A stretch of 26,015 bases of DNA, taken from positions 1 to 26,015 of IMG/VR virus record IMGVR_UViG_3300045016_000055, one strand, 5' to 3'. The position numbers and the translations under genes are program-made. Source of the DNA: a virus. The notes beneath the pieces are model-generated. The model was not told the DNA's origin. It saw only the letters and a list, made by a program, of their open reading frames with translations, and ran no database searches. Positions 15,264 to 22,158 of this stretch are shown piece after piece. Position 1 is the stretch's first letter. Each line of letters opens with the position of its first letter.

Positions 15264-16118
15264 TTAAGCGGAAGTCACACGCACGATTCTCTCAATCCCC
15301 TTACCGGTCGAATTGAGGTCATCGCTCGTGAGATCCCAAGTTTTCTTGAATTGCAGGATGGCGAGCCACCCCACCTTCCGGGAACGGCCCAGATCCGTGG
15401 GGACATCGGCCACCGTGTACTCCGGGACCGCGATCGCTTCGGAAAGGGCTTCATCCCCAAAGAAATACCCGTTTCCGTATGCCGCGGAAGAACCCACGCC
15501 GTCCGACAGGAAAGCGTTGTCCTCCATGAACCGGCAATCGTAATACTTCCCGACCTCGGAGTTGTAACGATACTCCGGTTCGGTGTACTGCGCGATCGCC
15601 TGAAGGTAGTCGTAAATCCCGCGACAAGACTTGATCGAGAGAATTGCGCCGTAATACCCTTTCCGGCCCCCGATCTTCGGGATCTGTTTCCCCTTCATGA
15701 AATCCACGAGATCGCGGACGTTCTTATCCGAAATGCTCGCGCTTGCGGTCGCTGTTGCTGTGCCGTTGCTCGTGAGGATCGTGGAAGCGGTGCTCGTTGC
15801 GACGGCGACAAATTTCGCCACCGTGAACGGCACGCTCGCCGCGCTATCCAGAACTTCGGCCTGATCGTCCCTGAGGCCCTTCAGGAAGATGTTGTTCGGA
15901 TCCCATTCCGCGAGATCCTCGAGCTTTTTGGTGTATTGGACTGAGTTGCCCCACTCCGCTACGACCACGGAATCTTTCACGATCTTGATGAGGTTTGACG
16001 GGACCGTGGAGGTTTCGGTGAGTGTGCCGCCCTTGGTATCGATGCGGAGCACTTTATCGAAATACACGGTATCGCCGGAATTGCGGCCTAACCCCTCATC
16101 CTTGATCTGCGCGAACTG
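15264..16118 (-). CDS. Major capsid protein, 3' exon (N4-gp56-like family)
   Basis: Exon 2, 284 codons plus stop, starting QFAQIKDEGLGRNSGDTVYF. Joined to exon 1 (16772-16870) it makes a 317-aa protein. The '(R)QFA..KDE.LGRNSGDTV.F.KV.RI' segment followed by 'WGNSVQYTKKLEDLAEW' is characteristic of N4 gp56-like capsid proteins with the HK97-type fold. An in-frame TAG lies directly upstream at 16119-16121, so this part cannot be translated from exon 1 without splicing. A GTG at 16067 is an internal codon, not the real start: 17 conserved residues precede it. It assembles the icosahedral shell with the scaffold protein encoded upstream. Confidence 0.85.
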   Translation of the reverse strand, partial: QFAQIKDEGLGRNSGDTVYFDKVLRIDTKGGTLTETSTVPSNLIKIVKDSVVVAEWGNSVQYTKKLEDLAEWDPNNIFLKGLRDDQAEVLDSAASVPFTVAKFVAVATSTASTILTSNGTATATASASISDKNVRDLVDFMKGKQIPKIGGRKGYYGAILSIKSCRGIYDYLQAIAQYTEPEYRYNSEVGKYYDCRFMEDNAFLSDGVGSSAAYGNGYFFGDEALSEAIAVPEYTVADVPTDLGRSRKVGWLAILQFKKTWDLTSDDLNSTGKGIERIVRVTSA

Positions 16119-16771
16119 CTACTCTGTTACCACGGCGTTATGCCGCGACAGCCATCGTTTCCGGGCTGTTCTTTCTGTCTCCAGAAAGTTCGGAACATAT
16201 CATCCCGTTTCCGGGGGAGGCGTATGTTCTCTGAGGATCCTTGAATCGGCTCACGATTTCAAAATCGGATTTGGTATACCATCCTCTTTTGGAAGATATC
16301 CGCTTTGTTACAAACTCGATCATAATCTTGGCCCGATGCTTTTTCTCTCCCGCTAGATTGGGTTCGAGAATTTCGAGAAGTTTCTTAATGTGTTCCATTC
16401 TCGAAATTGTTGCATACACGATCGGGCGGATTAAATGACCGTGTTGGTTCGGCATCCGTTCTACCACATACGGGTTAATACCTATCTTGCGAAGAAGATC
16501 GATATATTTCTTCACGATCCCTCCGTCGGTGTTTCCCATAGTGACCTGAACTTCAACGCCTTTTCCTTCCCACTTCCCGATTTTTTTGTGGCGATTACTC
16601 ATAATGATCGAGCCTTCGCCATCAATCAAACCAGCAAGCCATCCGATTTCTTCTTCCGTTAAAGTTTCCTGCTGATTGACACCGTGAACAGAGGATTTTT
16701 CCATTGGTAGGACCTCCGTTTTTTGATGTTGTTCCAGCATATAGTCTCCTTTTACTATCGCCAATTCGTCA
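16119..16771 (-). ncRNA. Group I self-splicing intron inside the major capsid gene (653 nt)
   Basis: Helices seen by eye, in RNA sense. P1: exon CUAUCGU (16772-16778) with guide GCGAUAG (16755-16761), U.G pair at the 5' splice site. P10: CGAAUUG (16762-16768) with exon 2 CAGUUCG (16112-16118). P3: GGAGGU (16712-16717) with GCCUCC (16216-16221). Q-like element AAUCAGCAGG (16669-16678), possibly pairing with UCUGUU (16687-16692) as P4. R-like element CUCAGAGAACAUACG (16221-16235). P7: GAACAU (16224-16229) with AUGUUC (16193-16198). P8: CCCG-GAAA-CGGG (16204-16215). P9: CUUUCUG-GAGA-CAGAAAG (16171-16188). The last intron base is G (16119), as the class requires. Carries a LAGLIDADG gene. Confidence 0.9.
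16138..16740 (-). CDS. LAGLIDADG homing endonuclease encoded in the intron
   Basis: 200 aa from ATG 16740, with AAGGAG six bases upstream; a longer form from 16782 would begin in exon 1. One LAGLIDADG motif, 'IGWLAGLIDGEGSI' (residues 32-45), so it probably works as a homodimer like I-CreI, cutting the intronless capsid gene to drive intron homing; the two acidic residues in LIDGEG are present. Then 'VQVTMGNTDGGIVKKYIDLL' and 'RMEHIKKLLEILEPNL...KIMIEFV', the expected helix/sheet pattern of the family. The last 35 codons run through intron helices P7-P9 and the stop lies 19 bases before the 3' splice site, so protein and ribozyme share sequence. Confidence 0.9.
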   Translation of the reverse strand: MLEQHQKTEVLPMEKSSVHGVNQQETLTEEEIGWLAGLIDGEGSIIMSNRHKKIGKWEGKGVEVQVTMGNTDGGIVKKYIDLLRKIGINPYVVERMPNQHGHLIRPIVYATISRMEHIKKLLEILEPNLAGEKKHRAKIMIEFVTKRISSKRGWYTKSDFEIVSRFKDPQRTYASPGNGMICSELSGDRKNSPETMAVAA

Positions 16772-16870
16772 ACGATAGACATACATCGGAAGCGCCTGAT
16801 TCCTCAGTTGCTTCGACAGTTTGTTGTTCGTCAGGTTCCCGCCAAGTGAGTTGGTTACCCAAAGTTGCAT
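16772..16870 (-). CDS. Major capsid protein, 5' exon
   Basis: 33 codons from ATG 16870 (AAAGG upstream): MQLWVTNSLGGNLTNNKLSK and on to ...ALPMYVYR. The 'WVTNSLGG....NKLSKQLRNQA' start is typical of capsid proteins of this family. Reading on without splicing hits TGA immediately after the last Arg codon, at the first three intron bases. The spliced junction ...MYVYR|QFAQIKD... restores the normal family sequence. The last seven exon bases form P1 with the intron guide sequence. Confidence 0.8.
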
Positions 16871-16884
16871 GGCGTTTTGCCTTT

Positions 16885-17619
16885 CTAGGAAGCCTGATGC
16901 GCCTTATCCCGGATCGCGTTCCGCTCTCGGATATAATCTCTTGGATCATCCTTGAGATCATCCGCTGAGCTTCCCGGTTTCCGTGCCGATTCAGAGCCGG
17001 AGGATTGATTCCCCCGCTCGCCCTGTGATCCGCTTGGCGCGCCTTGACCTCCCATTCGTTTTTTTAGAATGGCTTCTTGATCGCGCGCAACTGCGTCAGC
17101 GGCCTCGAACATGGCTTCTTTGAACGATTTCCCTTCCTGCATTAAAGGACGCGCCCTTCGCGCGATCTCTCCCTCGAATGGGCGAAGATCCGGATGCTTC
17201 TGAAAGACGGACTCGACATCGGCTTGGATCGCGGCCCTTGCCCGCGCCTCACGATCCTGTTCCGACATGACGGCCGTGGTCTGAGTTTTGACCTCGGTCT
17301 TGATCCGTTTTTGAACGACCTCACGAAGTTTCTTGGCCGCGGCTTTTGGATCCACAACCGCTTCTTCGAGCGCCGATTCAAGTTCTTTCTCGATAGCTTC
17401 CGCTTCTTCTTTGTCCTCCGCGGTCGCGTCCCCGTGGGCGATCCTCGCCTCAAGAGTCGCGAGCCGCGTTGCAAGCTCGGTGTTCTGCCTGTCCTTGTCT
17501 TGGAGCCGCGCTTGAAGCTCCTCGACACTCGGCCGGTTGCCGTCCGGACTGCCTTCGGATCCAGCGGACCCTTCAGCCCCCGTCGGGTCTTGATTATTGT
17601 CAGGATTTTCCCGTTCCAT
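16885..17619 (-). CDS. Capsid scaffolding protein (putative)
   Basis: 244 aa from ATG 17619, preceded by AAGGAGATCCAAG; upstream in-frame codons to 17676 lack a start signal and would include the hairpin. Acidic, helix-rich and low in aromatic residues: disordered Gly/Ser/Glu N terminus (1-45), coiled coil (VEELQARLQDKDRQNTELAT, about 50-85), acidic stretch (AEDKEEAEAIEKELESALEE), a conserved-looking 'VFQKHPDLRPFEGEIARRA' block (about 160), and a disordered Gly/Ser tail. Such composition immediately upstream of the capsid gene and downstream of the portal is typical of scaffold proteins that guide procapsid assembly and then leave. Confidence 0.75.
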   Translation of the reverse strand: MERENPDNNQDPTGAEGSAGSEGSPDGNRPSVEELQARLQDKDRQNTELATRLATLEARIAHGDATAEDKEEAEAIEKELESALEEAVVDPKAAAKKLREVVQKRIKTEVKTQTTAVMSEQDREARARAAIQADVESVFQKHPDLRPFEGEIARRARPLMQEGKSFKEAMFEAADAVARDQEAILKKRMGGQGAPSGSQGERGNQSSGSESARKPGSSADDLKDDPRDYIRERNAIRDKAHQAS

Positions 17620-17650
17620 CTTGGATCTCCTTCGTTGTTCGCGGACTTGT

Positions 17651-17670
17651 ACGGCCGGGGAGTCGGCCGT
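17651..17670 (-). promoter_or_regulatory. Perfect 7-bp intergenic hairpin before the scaffold gene
   Basis: acggccg and cggccgt pair with a 6-nt loop in the 59-base gap before the scaffold start. No U-run follows, so it is unlikely to terminate transcription by itself. It could be an RNA processing site or protect the 5' end of the scaffold-capsid message. A second GC-rich hairpin lies after the decoration-like gene. Confidence 0.5.
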
Positions 17671-17678
17671 CAGCAATC

Positions 17679-17942
17679 CTATTTTTGATTAACTTGTTTC
17701 TCCCAAAGCTCTTTGGTTAATGCCTCGCCAAACCGGATATCATCAAAACATTTCGAGAAGAGTCCCACGATGCCTTTGCAAACCCCTCTCGCCTCAGGAT
17801 CGTCTTTCACAAGTAAACGCTCAAGATGCGCTTTATACATATCCTCCGCGATCTCGAGGAACTCTTTGAACTCCGGGAACTGCCGGAGCGCGTTCAACCT
17901 CGAGCCGTGGTGCGCCGCTATCCGTTTCTGGTCCTCATCCAT
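17679..17942 (-). CDS. Hypothetical protein between portal and scaffold
   Basis: 87 aa, mostly helical and charged: 'LNALRQFPEFKEFLEIAEDMYKAHLERLLV' followed by 'ARGVCKGIVGLFSKCFDDIRFGEALTKELWE'. ATG 17942 overlaps the portal stop by 8 bases, so it is made together with the portal. No signal, no membrane helix, two Cys only. Small helical proteins at this spot are common in podovirus-like genomes, but I do not recognise a function; a head assembly accessory is the simplest guess. Confidence 0.7.
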   Translation of the reverse strand: MDEDQKRIAAHHGSRLNALRQFPEFKEFLEIAEDMYKAHLERLLVKDDPEARGVCKGIVGLFSKCFDDIRFGEALTKELWEKQVNQK

Positions 17943-19887
17943 TCGGCGGCCTCATTCCAGTAGGAACGCCGGGTAGAGGCGGCTGTGCCGGAACAGCGGG
18001 ACCGGGCGCGCCCGGTACAGGAGCTCCCTGCCCCGGCATACCGCCCATCCCCTGCAAAAGCCCGACCAGTTTCTTGATCTGTTCAGGGTCCTTGATCAAA
18101 TCCTCCCAATCCGGGATGTCAGACACCTGAAACAACTTTTTCCACATGAGATCCACATTCGAGAGCGCGGAAAGAAGAGGGTTGCTCAGGGCCGCCTCGA
18201 GAGCCATCTTCAGTTTCTCGAACACTTCCTTGCGAGCCGAGAACTGCATGACCCCAGCCGCGATAAAATCATGGGTCATCCTATCGTCCTCTTGGATCGG
18301 TTTTAGGATCAGCCGGGGAACCTCAAGCACGCGCCCGATATTTCCCGTGACCGGATCAGGAACAGGAACCTCTTTCATGCCGAGGATTTCGTCCGCGGCC
18401 TCCTGTGTGAAAAGGACGGGGTTCTTTATGATCTTGTAAATCGCCTCAAGCAAGCGTTTGATATGCTCTTCCTCAAACCTCTTCGCCTGAGACATGAACC
18501 GGCGGTCCACCGCCTGAAGTTTAAGCTGATACTCGCCGAGGGTGTTGTCCCCACCCTTCTTCCCATCGATCGTGGACGTTCCTTCCGCGTGCCGCGTCAC
18601 GCCCGTCACATCCTGGTGCGTCTGGTCAAGAAGAGCAACCCCGGTCATAAGATCGTTCATGGCCGAGACACCGCCCGACTGCCGCCTGAGACTCACCGCC
18701 TGATCGGGCGGCCCTTTCACGAGCCACACCGCCATCGGCTTGTACTTGATCGAGCTCTGGTCCGCGATATTATTAGCGTCCACGACCGCGATATCCATAC
18801 TCGTCATCTTCTGCGAGTCGAACCCAAGGTTCACCATCGAGTTCATGAGCTCCTGTGTGCCACGGCCGTTGAAGAGATAGCCTTTCCCGTAGAAATCGTA
18901 TTTCCTCGGTTTGATCTTCGCCGGAACAACAGGGATGAACCCGTAAGCGTTTGGATCCTTCCTGAGAAGCCACGACTTATTCACAACAGTCACCACCATT
19001 GGTTTCAAGACATATCCTTTATCGAGGTTCTCCCCGTCCCACGGCATAGGGACGAGCCCCCAAAACTCATAGAGCGTGACCGTCTTGTAATCCTTCGGGA
19101 TCTTCACGTCCGTGGTCCCGTCGATCCCGCGCACGACCGCGAGACCATCCTCACTCGAGCCGGCTCCCTCGCTCGACATGCCGTTCAGCATGGTCTGTAT
19201 CTCTTCTGGCTTGTACAGCCCTCCCGGCCGGCTCGCTTCCCGGATCAGATCCGAGATGTCTTTATTCTCGATCCTGTCAATCCAAAACCGGTGGTTCTCC
19301 CAATTATGCCCGCCCTTCGGGTCAACGAGGCAGTCGTAGCAGGAGCGCCACACGAAATCAACGCCGCTCTTGTCCGGACGCGCGATCAATTTCATGAAAC
19401 TCGTGCCGATATCAATCGCTTCTTCGAGCATAAAATCCTTCTCGTCGAAATACCCGCCCTGATCGAGAATGTTCTTGATCAGGTCCGAAAGAGCTTCCTC
19501 CTCGTCCCGGTCCCGCTTCTCCACCCCGCGCACCTCGAAGAACAGGTCATTGGGGAAGATCATGGCATCAACATTCGAGAACGCGGTCTCCGATGTCTTT
19601 GCCTGGAGTCCGACGAATACCTTGCTCTGCCACGCCTCCTTGTACTGCCAGCCCTCCGGTTCCTCTTGGCGCACCTGTTTCTCGATCTCGTCCCATGTGT
19701 TCTTGAACTTGTCGCGGTAATCCTCACCGGCTCTGATACAATCCACCACGAAGGCGAGTACCCGGTCGATCTCCCTCTGCTTAATGACCGCGGCATCGGT
19801 AGGAAGCGCGTCGTTGTTCAGTTCAGGAACGACCTCTTTCATGAGCGTTTCTTCAGGACTTATCACGATATCAGCTTTTTCGACCAT
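17935..19887 (-). CDS. Portal protein (podovirus-like)
   Basis: 650 aa from ATG 19887 (AAAAAGGGG upstream); ATG 19908 is in frame but lacks such a signal. Typical opening: 'VLAFVVDCIRAGEDYRDKFKNTWDEIEKQVR', then 'WQSKVFVGLQAKTSETAFSN' and 'FFEVRGVEK', seen in large portals that form the dodecameric DNA channel at one capsid vertex. Later 'YDFYGKGYLFNGRGTQELMNSMV' and 'LLDQTHQDVTGVTRHAEGT' match the portal stem/wing region of this group. The C-terminal 35 residues are Pro/Gly-rich (GMGGMPGQGAPVPGAPGPAV). Length is in the range of P22-like portals. Lies between terminase and scaffold, the standard order. Confidence 0.9.
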   Translation of the reverse strand: MVEKADIVISPEETLMKEVVPELNNDALPTDAAVIKQREIDRVLAFVVDCIRAGEDYRDKFKNTWDEIEKQVRQEEPEGWQYKEAWQSKVFVGLQAKTSETAFSNVDAMIFPNDLFFEVRGVEKRDRDEEEALSDLIKNILDQGGYFDEKDFMLEEAIDIGTSFMKLIARPDKSGVDFVWRSCYDCLVDPKGGHNWENHRFWIDRIENKDISDLIREASRPGGLYKPEEIQTMLNGMSSEGAGSSEDGLAVVRGIDGTTDVKIPKDYKTVTLYEFWGLVPMPWDGENLDKGYVLKPMVVTVVNKSWLLRKDPNAYGFIPVVPAKIKPRKYDFYGKGYLFNGRGTQELMNSMVNLGFDSQKMTSMDIAVVDANNIADQSSIKYKPMAVWLVKGPPDQAVSLRRQSGGVSAMNDLMTGVALLDQTHQDVTGVTRHAEGTSTIDGKKGGDNTLGEYQLKLQAVDRRFMSQAKRFEEEHIKRLLEAIYKIIKNPVLFTQEAADEILGMKEVPVPDPVTGNIGRVLEVPRLILKPIQEDDRMTHDFIAAGVMQFSARKEVFEKLKMALEAALSNPLLSALSNVDLMWKKLFQVSDIPDWEDLIKDPEQIKKLVGLLQGMGGMPGQGAPVPGAPGPAVPAQPPLPGVPTGMRPPNG

Positions 19888-20029
19888 GCTTTTTCCCCTT
19901 TTTGACATGTTCAGGAAGAGACCCGAGGTTCGGCGTATGTTGCGCCCATACCTTTGCGCGCGCTTTCATCTTCGACCCGAGCGCCCCCGAGAACGCGGCG
20001 CGGGCTTGTGCCTTAGAGACAAACGGCAT
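19871..20029 (-). CDS. Small basic protein between terminase and portal
   Basis: 52 aa from ATG 20029 with GGGAGGTGTTTA upstream; an upstream in-frame start at 20065 has no ribosome site. The sequence MPFVSKAQARAAFSGALGSK and on to 'WAQHTPNLGSLPEHVKKGKK' follows a pattern I associate with small phage proteins near terminase genes ('...SKAQ...TP....LPE.VK'). Strongly basic C-terminal tail. Ends 17 bases inside the portal gene. Function unknown; nucleic-acid binding is plausible. Confidence 0.7.
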   Translation of the reverse strand: MPFVSKAQARAAFSGALGSKMKARAKVWAQHTPNLGSLPEHVKKGKKHGRKS

Positions 20030-20076
20030 TAAACACCTCCCAAAGCTCTTGAGAAGAGGACACATCTCCCGTCATT

Positions 20077-21531
20077 TCAGTACCCTCCACGCCCGCCCCC
20101 GGCCATGATATGGTCAAAGTTGATATGAACGCGGGTGATCGAGCCATGGTTCCAGCCGTACACTGCGAGAGCAAGAGCATCGGCTCTGTCCGGGCTCTGG
20201 AACCCTTCTTTCCGGAGCTTCTCTTTTGAAATGAGTCGAATCTGACCTCTTGTGGTGTGCTCGTACTTGAGACCGGCAAGCTGACTGATGAGCTTTTCAT
20301 CTCTTGGGATTGAGATTGTTCCCATTCGGAATCGCTCCCGGAGCTCCCAATACATTTCGTCGCGCTTGGAATAATACTTCTCCGCGTCCACGGCGACAGC
20401 GTTTGCCGCAACAGGATTGACGCGATAGCCCTCGCGCTGGAGAAGATCCGTGAGACCACCGCCCACGCCGATATCGTCAACAAAGATAGGGATCTCTTTG
20501 GCGCGGAAGGACTCCACTTGTCCCTGAGCCATGAAGGCGACAATATCTCCAAAGGTATCAACGATAGATCGATCCTTACGAATGGACGGGAAGCGGGCGC
20601 GATACCCGTCAAACTCCGCAAGCACAGTCTCGCAGGATCCGTAGCGCGCGACATCAACTCCAAGAGCTTTGCGAGGGGTTGGGACTTCGATCGGCCGGTC
20701 AATCGCCGCTTCGATCCACCGGAGCGAGATGAGCGTATCGTCGGATTCCATGGGAAATTCCCCGAGCACGCGCGCTTGGTAGAACGGATGGTCCTCGCCC
20801 CACTCGAGCTTTTTCTCTTCAACCCATTCGTGGGTGACGATTCCTGGGACCTTATGACACCCTGGGCCGCCTTTGACATTCGGGGAATCGAACGCCGAGA
20901 TCTTGATCTTGTGAAAGCTTGGATCGCGGAATGAATTATAAAAATCACCGGAAGGAATAAGAGGATTACCAATGAGAAGAAGTTTTGCGTTCCCGGACGT
21001 GAGACACCCGGACGCGGCCGTGTAGATGATCGGCTTGATCCCTTGCGCTTCCGAGAAAATGATAAGGATGTTTTCATCATGGAATCCCTGGAACTGGCTC
21101 TCGTCGTCCGTCGAGAACCCTATCGCATACCACTTCGGTTCTATCTCGATCTTCAGGTTCAGGCAACGCCCACCAAGGGGCTTGGTCCAATCCGATGGAA
21201 CATTGTTCGCTTTTGCCCATTTCCTTCGGATCTCCCCCCATAAAACTTGCTCAACCTGTCTGTTGGTCGGCGCAGTCGTGATCACTACCGCCGGCTCGTG
21301 CGTGTACAAAAACCAAAGAGCGATGTTCGCCGCGGTCCAATCTTTCCCGACCCCGTTAGCTGACCGGACCGTTACCTTCTTGTGATCCCGGATCGCCTCC
21401 ATGATTTCCACTTGCTTGTCCCAAGGCGATTCTTTCAGGACTTTCTCCGAGAATAAGACCGGGTTCCGATTCAGTTCGAGGACCGTTCTCTGGCGCGGCG
21501 TTAGCCACGGCTCGAGTTCTACGTTGCTCAT
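20077..21531 (-). CDS. terL: Terminase large subunit (packaging ATPase-nuclease)
   Basis: 484 aa from ATG 21531, chosen for the strong GAAGGAGATCA upstream; a longer open frame to 21681 has no support. ATPase domain: Q-motif-like 'SPWDKQVEIMEAI' (35-47), Walker A 'RSANGVGKDW' (56-65, K63), Walker B-like 'ILIIFSEAQ' (155-163), coupling motif 'LLLIGNP' (184-190). Nuclease domain: 'LGVDVARYG' (D293), 'IFVDDIGVGGG' (D352/D353), 'SPDRADALALAV' (D448/D451), a normal RNase-H-like triad. It cuts and pumps DNA through the portal. Oddities: the usual Asp before the Walker B Glu is Ser160, and the first 58 codons overlap the small terminase gene. Confidence 0.93.
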   Translation of the reverse strand: MSNVELEPWLTPRQRTVLELNRNPVLFSEKVLKESPWDKQVEIMEAIRDHKKVTVRSANGVGKDWTAANIALWFLYTHEPAVVITTAPTNRQVEQVLWGEIRRKWAKANNVPSDWTKPLGGRCLNLKIEIEPKWYAIGFSTDDESQFQGFHDENILIIFSEAQGIKPIIYTAASGCLTSGNAKLLLIGNPLIPSGDFYNSFRDPSFHKIKISAFDSPNVKGGPGCHKVPGIVTHEWVEEKKLEWGEDHPFYQARVLGEFPMESDDTLISLRWIEAAIDRPIEVPTPRKALGVDVARYGSCETVLAEFDGYRARFPSIRKDRSIVDTFGDIVAFMAQGQVESFRAKEIPIFVDDIGVGGGLTDLLQREGYRVNPVAANAVAVDAEKYYSKRDEMYWELRERFRMGTISIPRDEKLISQLAGLKYEHTTRGQIRLISKEKLRKEGFQSPDRADALALAVYGWNHGSITRVHINFDHIMAGGGRGGY

Positions 21532-21964
21532 TGATCTCCTTCGTGATGTTATCGATCGTGGAAAAATGAAAATGTTCCTCTTTTTTCTGAGACTGATCGA
21601 TGAGCGCAGTATCTTTCCAGTCCATGAGATTCTTGGCCGCGAAAATACAAAACACGGGATTGTAGATTCCGAGAACCCCAAACTTGATCAGCATTTCATT
21701 TCTCGCGCGCACAATCCCTTTTATTGCCGCTTTTAATTCGGGATACTTTTCTTCCAAACTACTTAGCGTAGAATGATTTACATGCCTTCTCTTGCAAAAA
21801 TCCTCAATGGAAGCAATATGGGGACCAATAAGCTTCGGAGATTTTTCTGATCCGTGATCGCGGAAGGTTTCGTGGAGTTTTTCCTTGCAGTATTTTTTAA
21901 TGGTCCGGACGAGCATTTCAACGCGTTTGTCAGTCCAATAAAGCTTTCTCCCGCGTTTAGCCAT
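21356..21964 (-). CDS. terS: Terminase small subunit (DNA recognition)
   Basis: 202 aa. N terminus MAKRGRKLYWTDKRVEMLV; helix-turn-helix-like segment 'IEDFCKRRHVNHSTLSSLEEKYPELKAAI' (about 53-81), then 'FGVLGIYNPVFCIFAAKNLMDWKD' (about 95-118), a motif typical of TerS proteins that bind pac/cos sites. It precedes terL in the usual order. The final 58 codons overlap the start of terL in another frame; this tail (Gly/Pro/Ser-rich) has no conserved look. ATG 21964 overlaps the upstream zinc-finger gene by 8 bases. Confidence 0.82.
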   Translation of the reverse strand: MAKRGRKLYWTDKRVEMLVRTIKKYCKEKLHETFRDHGSEKSPKLIGPHIASIEDFCKRRHVNHSTLSSLEEKYPELKAAIKGIVRARNEMLIKFGVLGIYNPVFCIFAAKNLMDWKDTALIDQSQKKEEHFHFSTIDNITKEINEQRRTRAVANAAPENGPRTESEPGLILGESPERIALGQASGNHGGDPGSQEGNGPVS

Positions 21965-22112
21965 TCTTGTCCTCGTCCTTGTCTCGAGAAACAGTTTTTC
22001 CGCACTTATGACATTTTAAAGTCACGGTTCCTGAGTGATGCCCAGTGTCGATGATTGACATGGCGCGGCGGCAACACACGTTTTGGATAGACACAGTTTC
22101 ACCAATCCTCAT
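21957..22112 (-). CDS. Small Com-like zinc-finger protein, first gene of the packaging operon
   Basis: 51 aa: MRIGETVSIQNVCCRRAMSI, then 'HHSGTVTLKCHKCGKTVSR'. Cys13/Cys14 with CxxC at 36-39 suggest a small zinc ribbon, in the style of phage Com/regulatory fingers. ATG 22112 lies seven bases after an extended -10 box and has no Shine-Dalgarno, so a leaderless start fits. Overlaps terS by 8 bases. Role unknown; regulation of late genes or DNA binding are guesses. Confidence 0.62.
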   Translation of the reverse strand: MRIGETVSIQNVCCRRAMSIIDTGHHSGTVTLKCHKCGKTVSRDKDEDKNG

Positions 22113-22118
22113 AAAAAT

Positions 22119-22128
22119 ATTGTATCAC
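22119..22128 (-). promoter_or_regulatory. Extended -10 promoter for the packaging operon
   Basis: On the minus strand GTGATACAAT, i.e. TG-N-TACAAT, one mismatch from TATAAT with the extended TG. The -10 ends seven bases before the A of ATG 22112, so transcription would start at or next to that codon. No good -35 (TTGACA-like) is visible about 17 bases upstream, consistent with an extended -10 promoter or with a phage activator. The whole gap between genes is 46 bases. Confidence 0.5.
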
Positions 22129-22158
22129 GGGGGGTGGGATACCAGGGGTAGGACTTTT

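Noticed and set aside
15264-16067. Capsid protein starting at GTG 16067
   Set aside because: No ribosome site, and 17 upstream in-frame residues (QFAQIKDEGLGRNSGDT) match the capsid family; the real N terminus comes from exon 1 by splicing.
18463-19905. 480-codon open frame on the plus strand
   Set aside because: Lies wholly antisense to the portal gene; Arg/His/Pro-rich composition and no ribosome site. A shadow of GC-rich codon usage.
20013-21080. 355-codon minus-strand frame inside the large terminase region
   Set aside because: Same strand but shifted frame over terL, which has all expected motifs; the alternative protein is Ser/Arg/Pro-rich with no motif.
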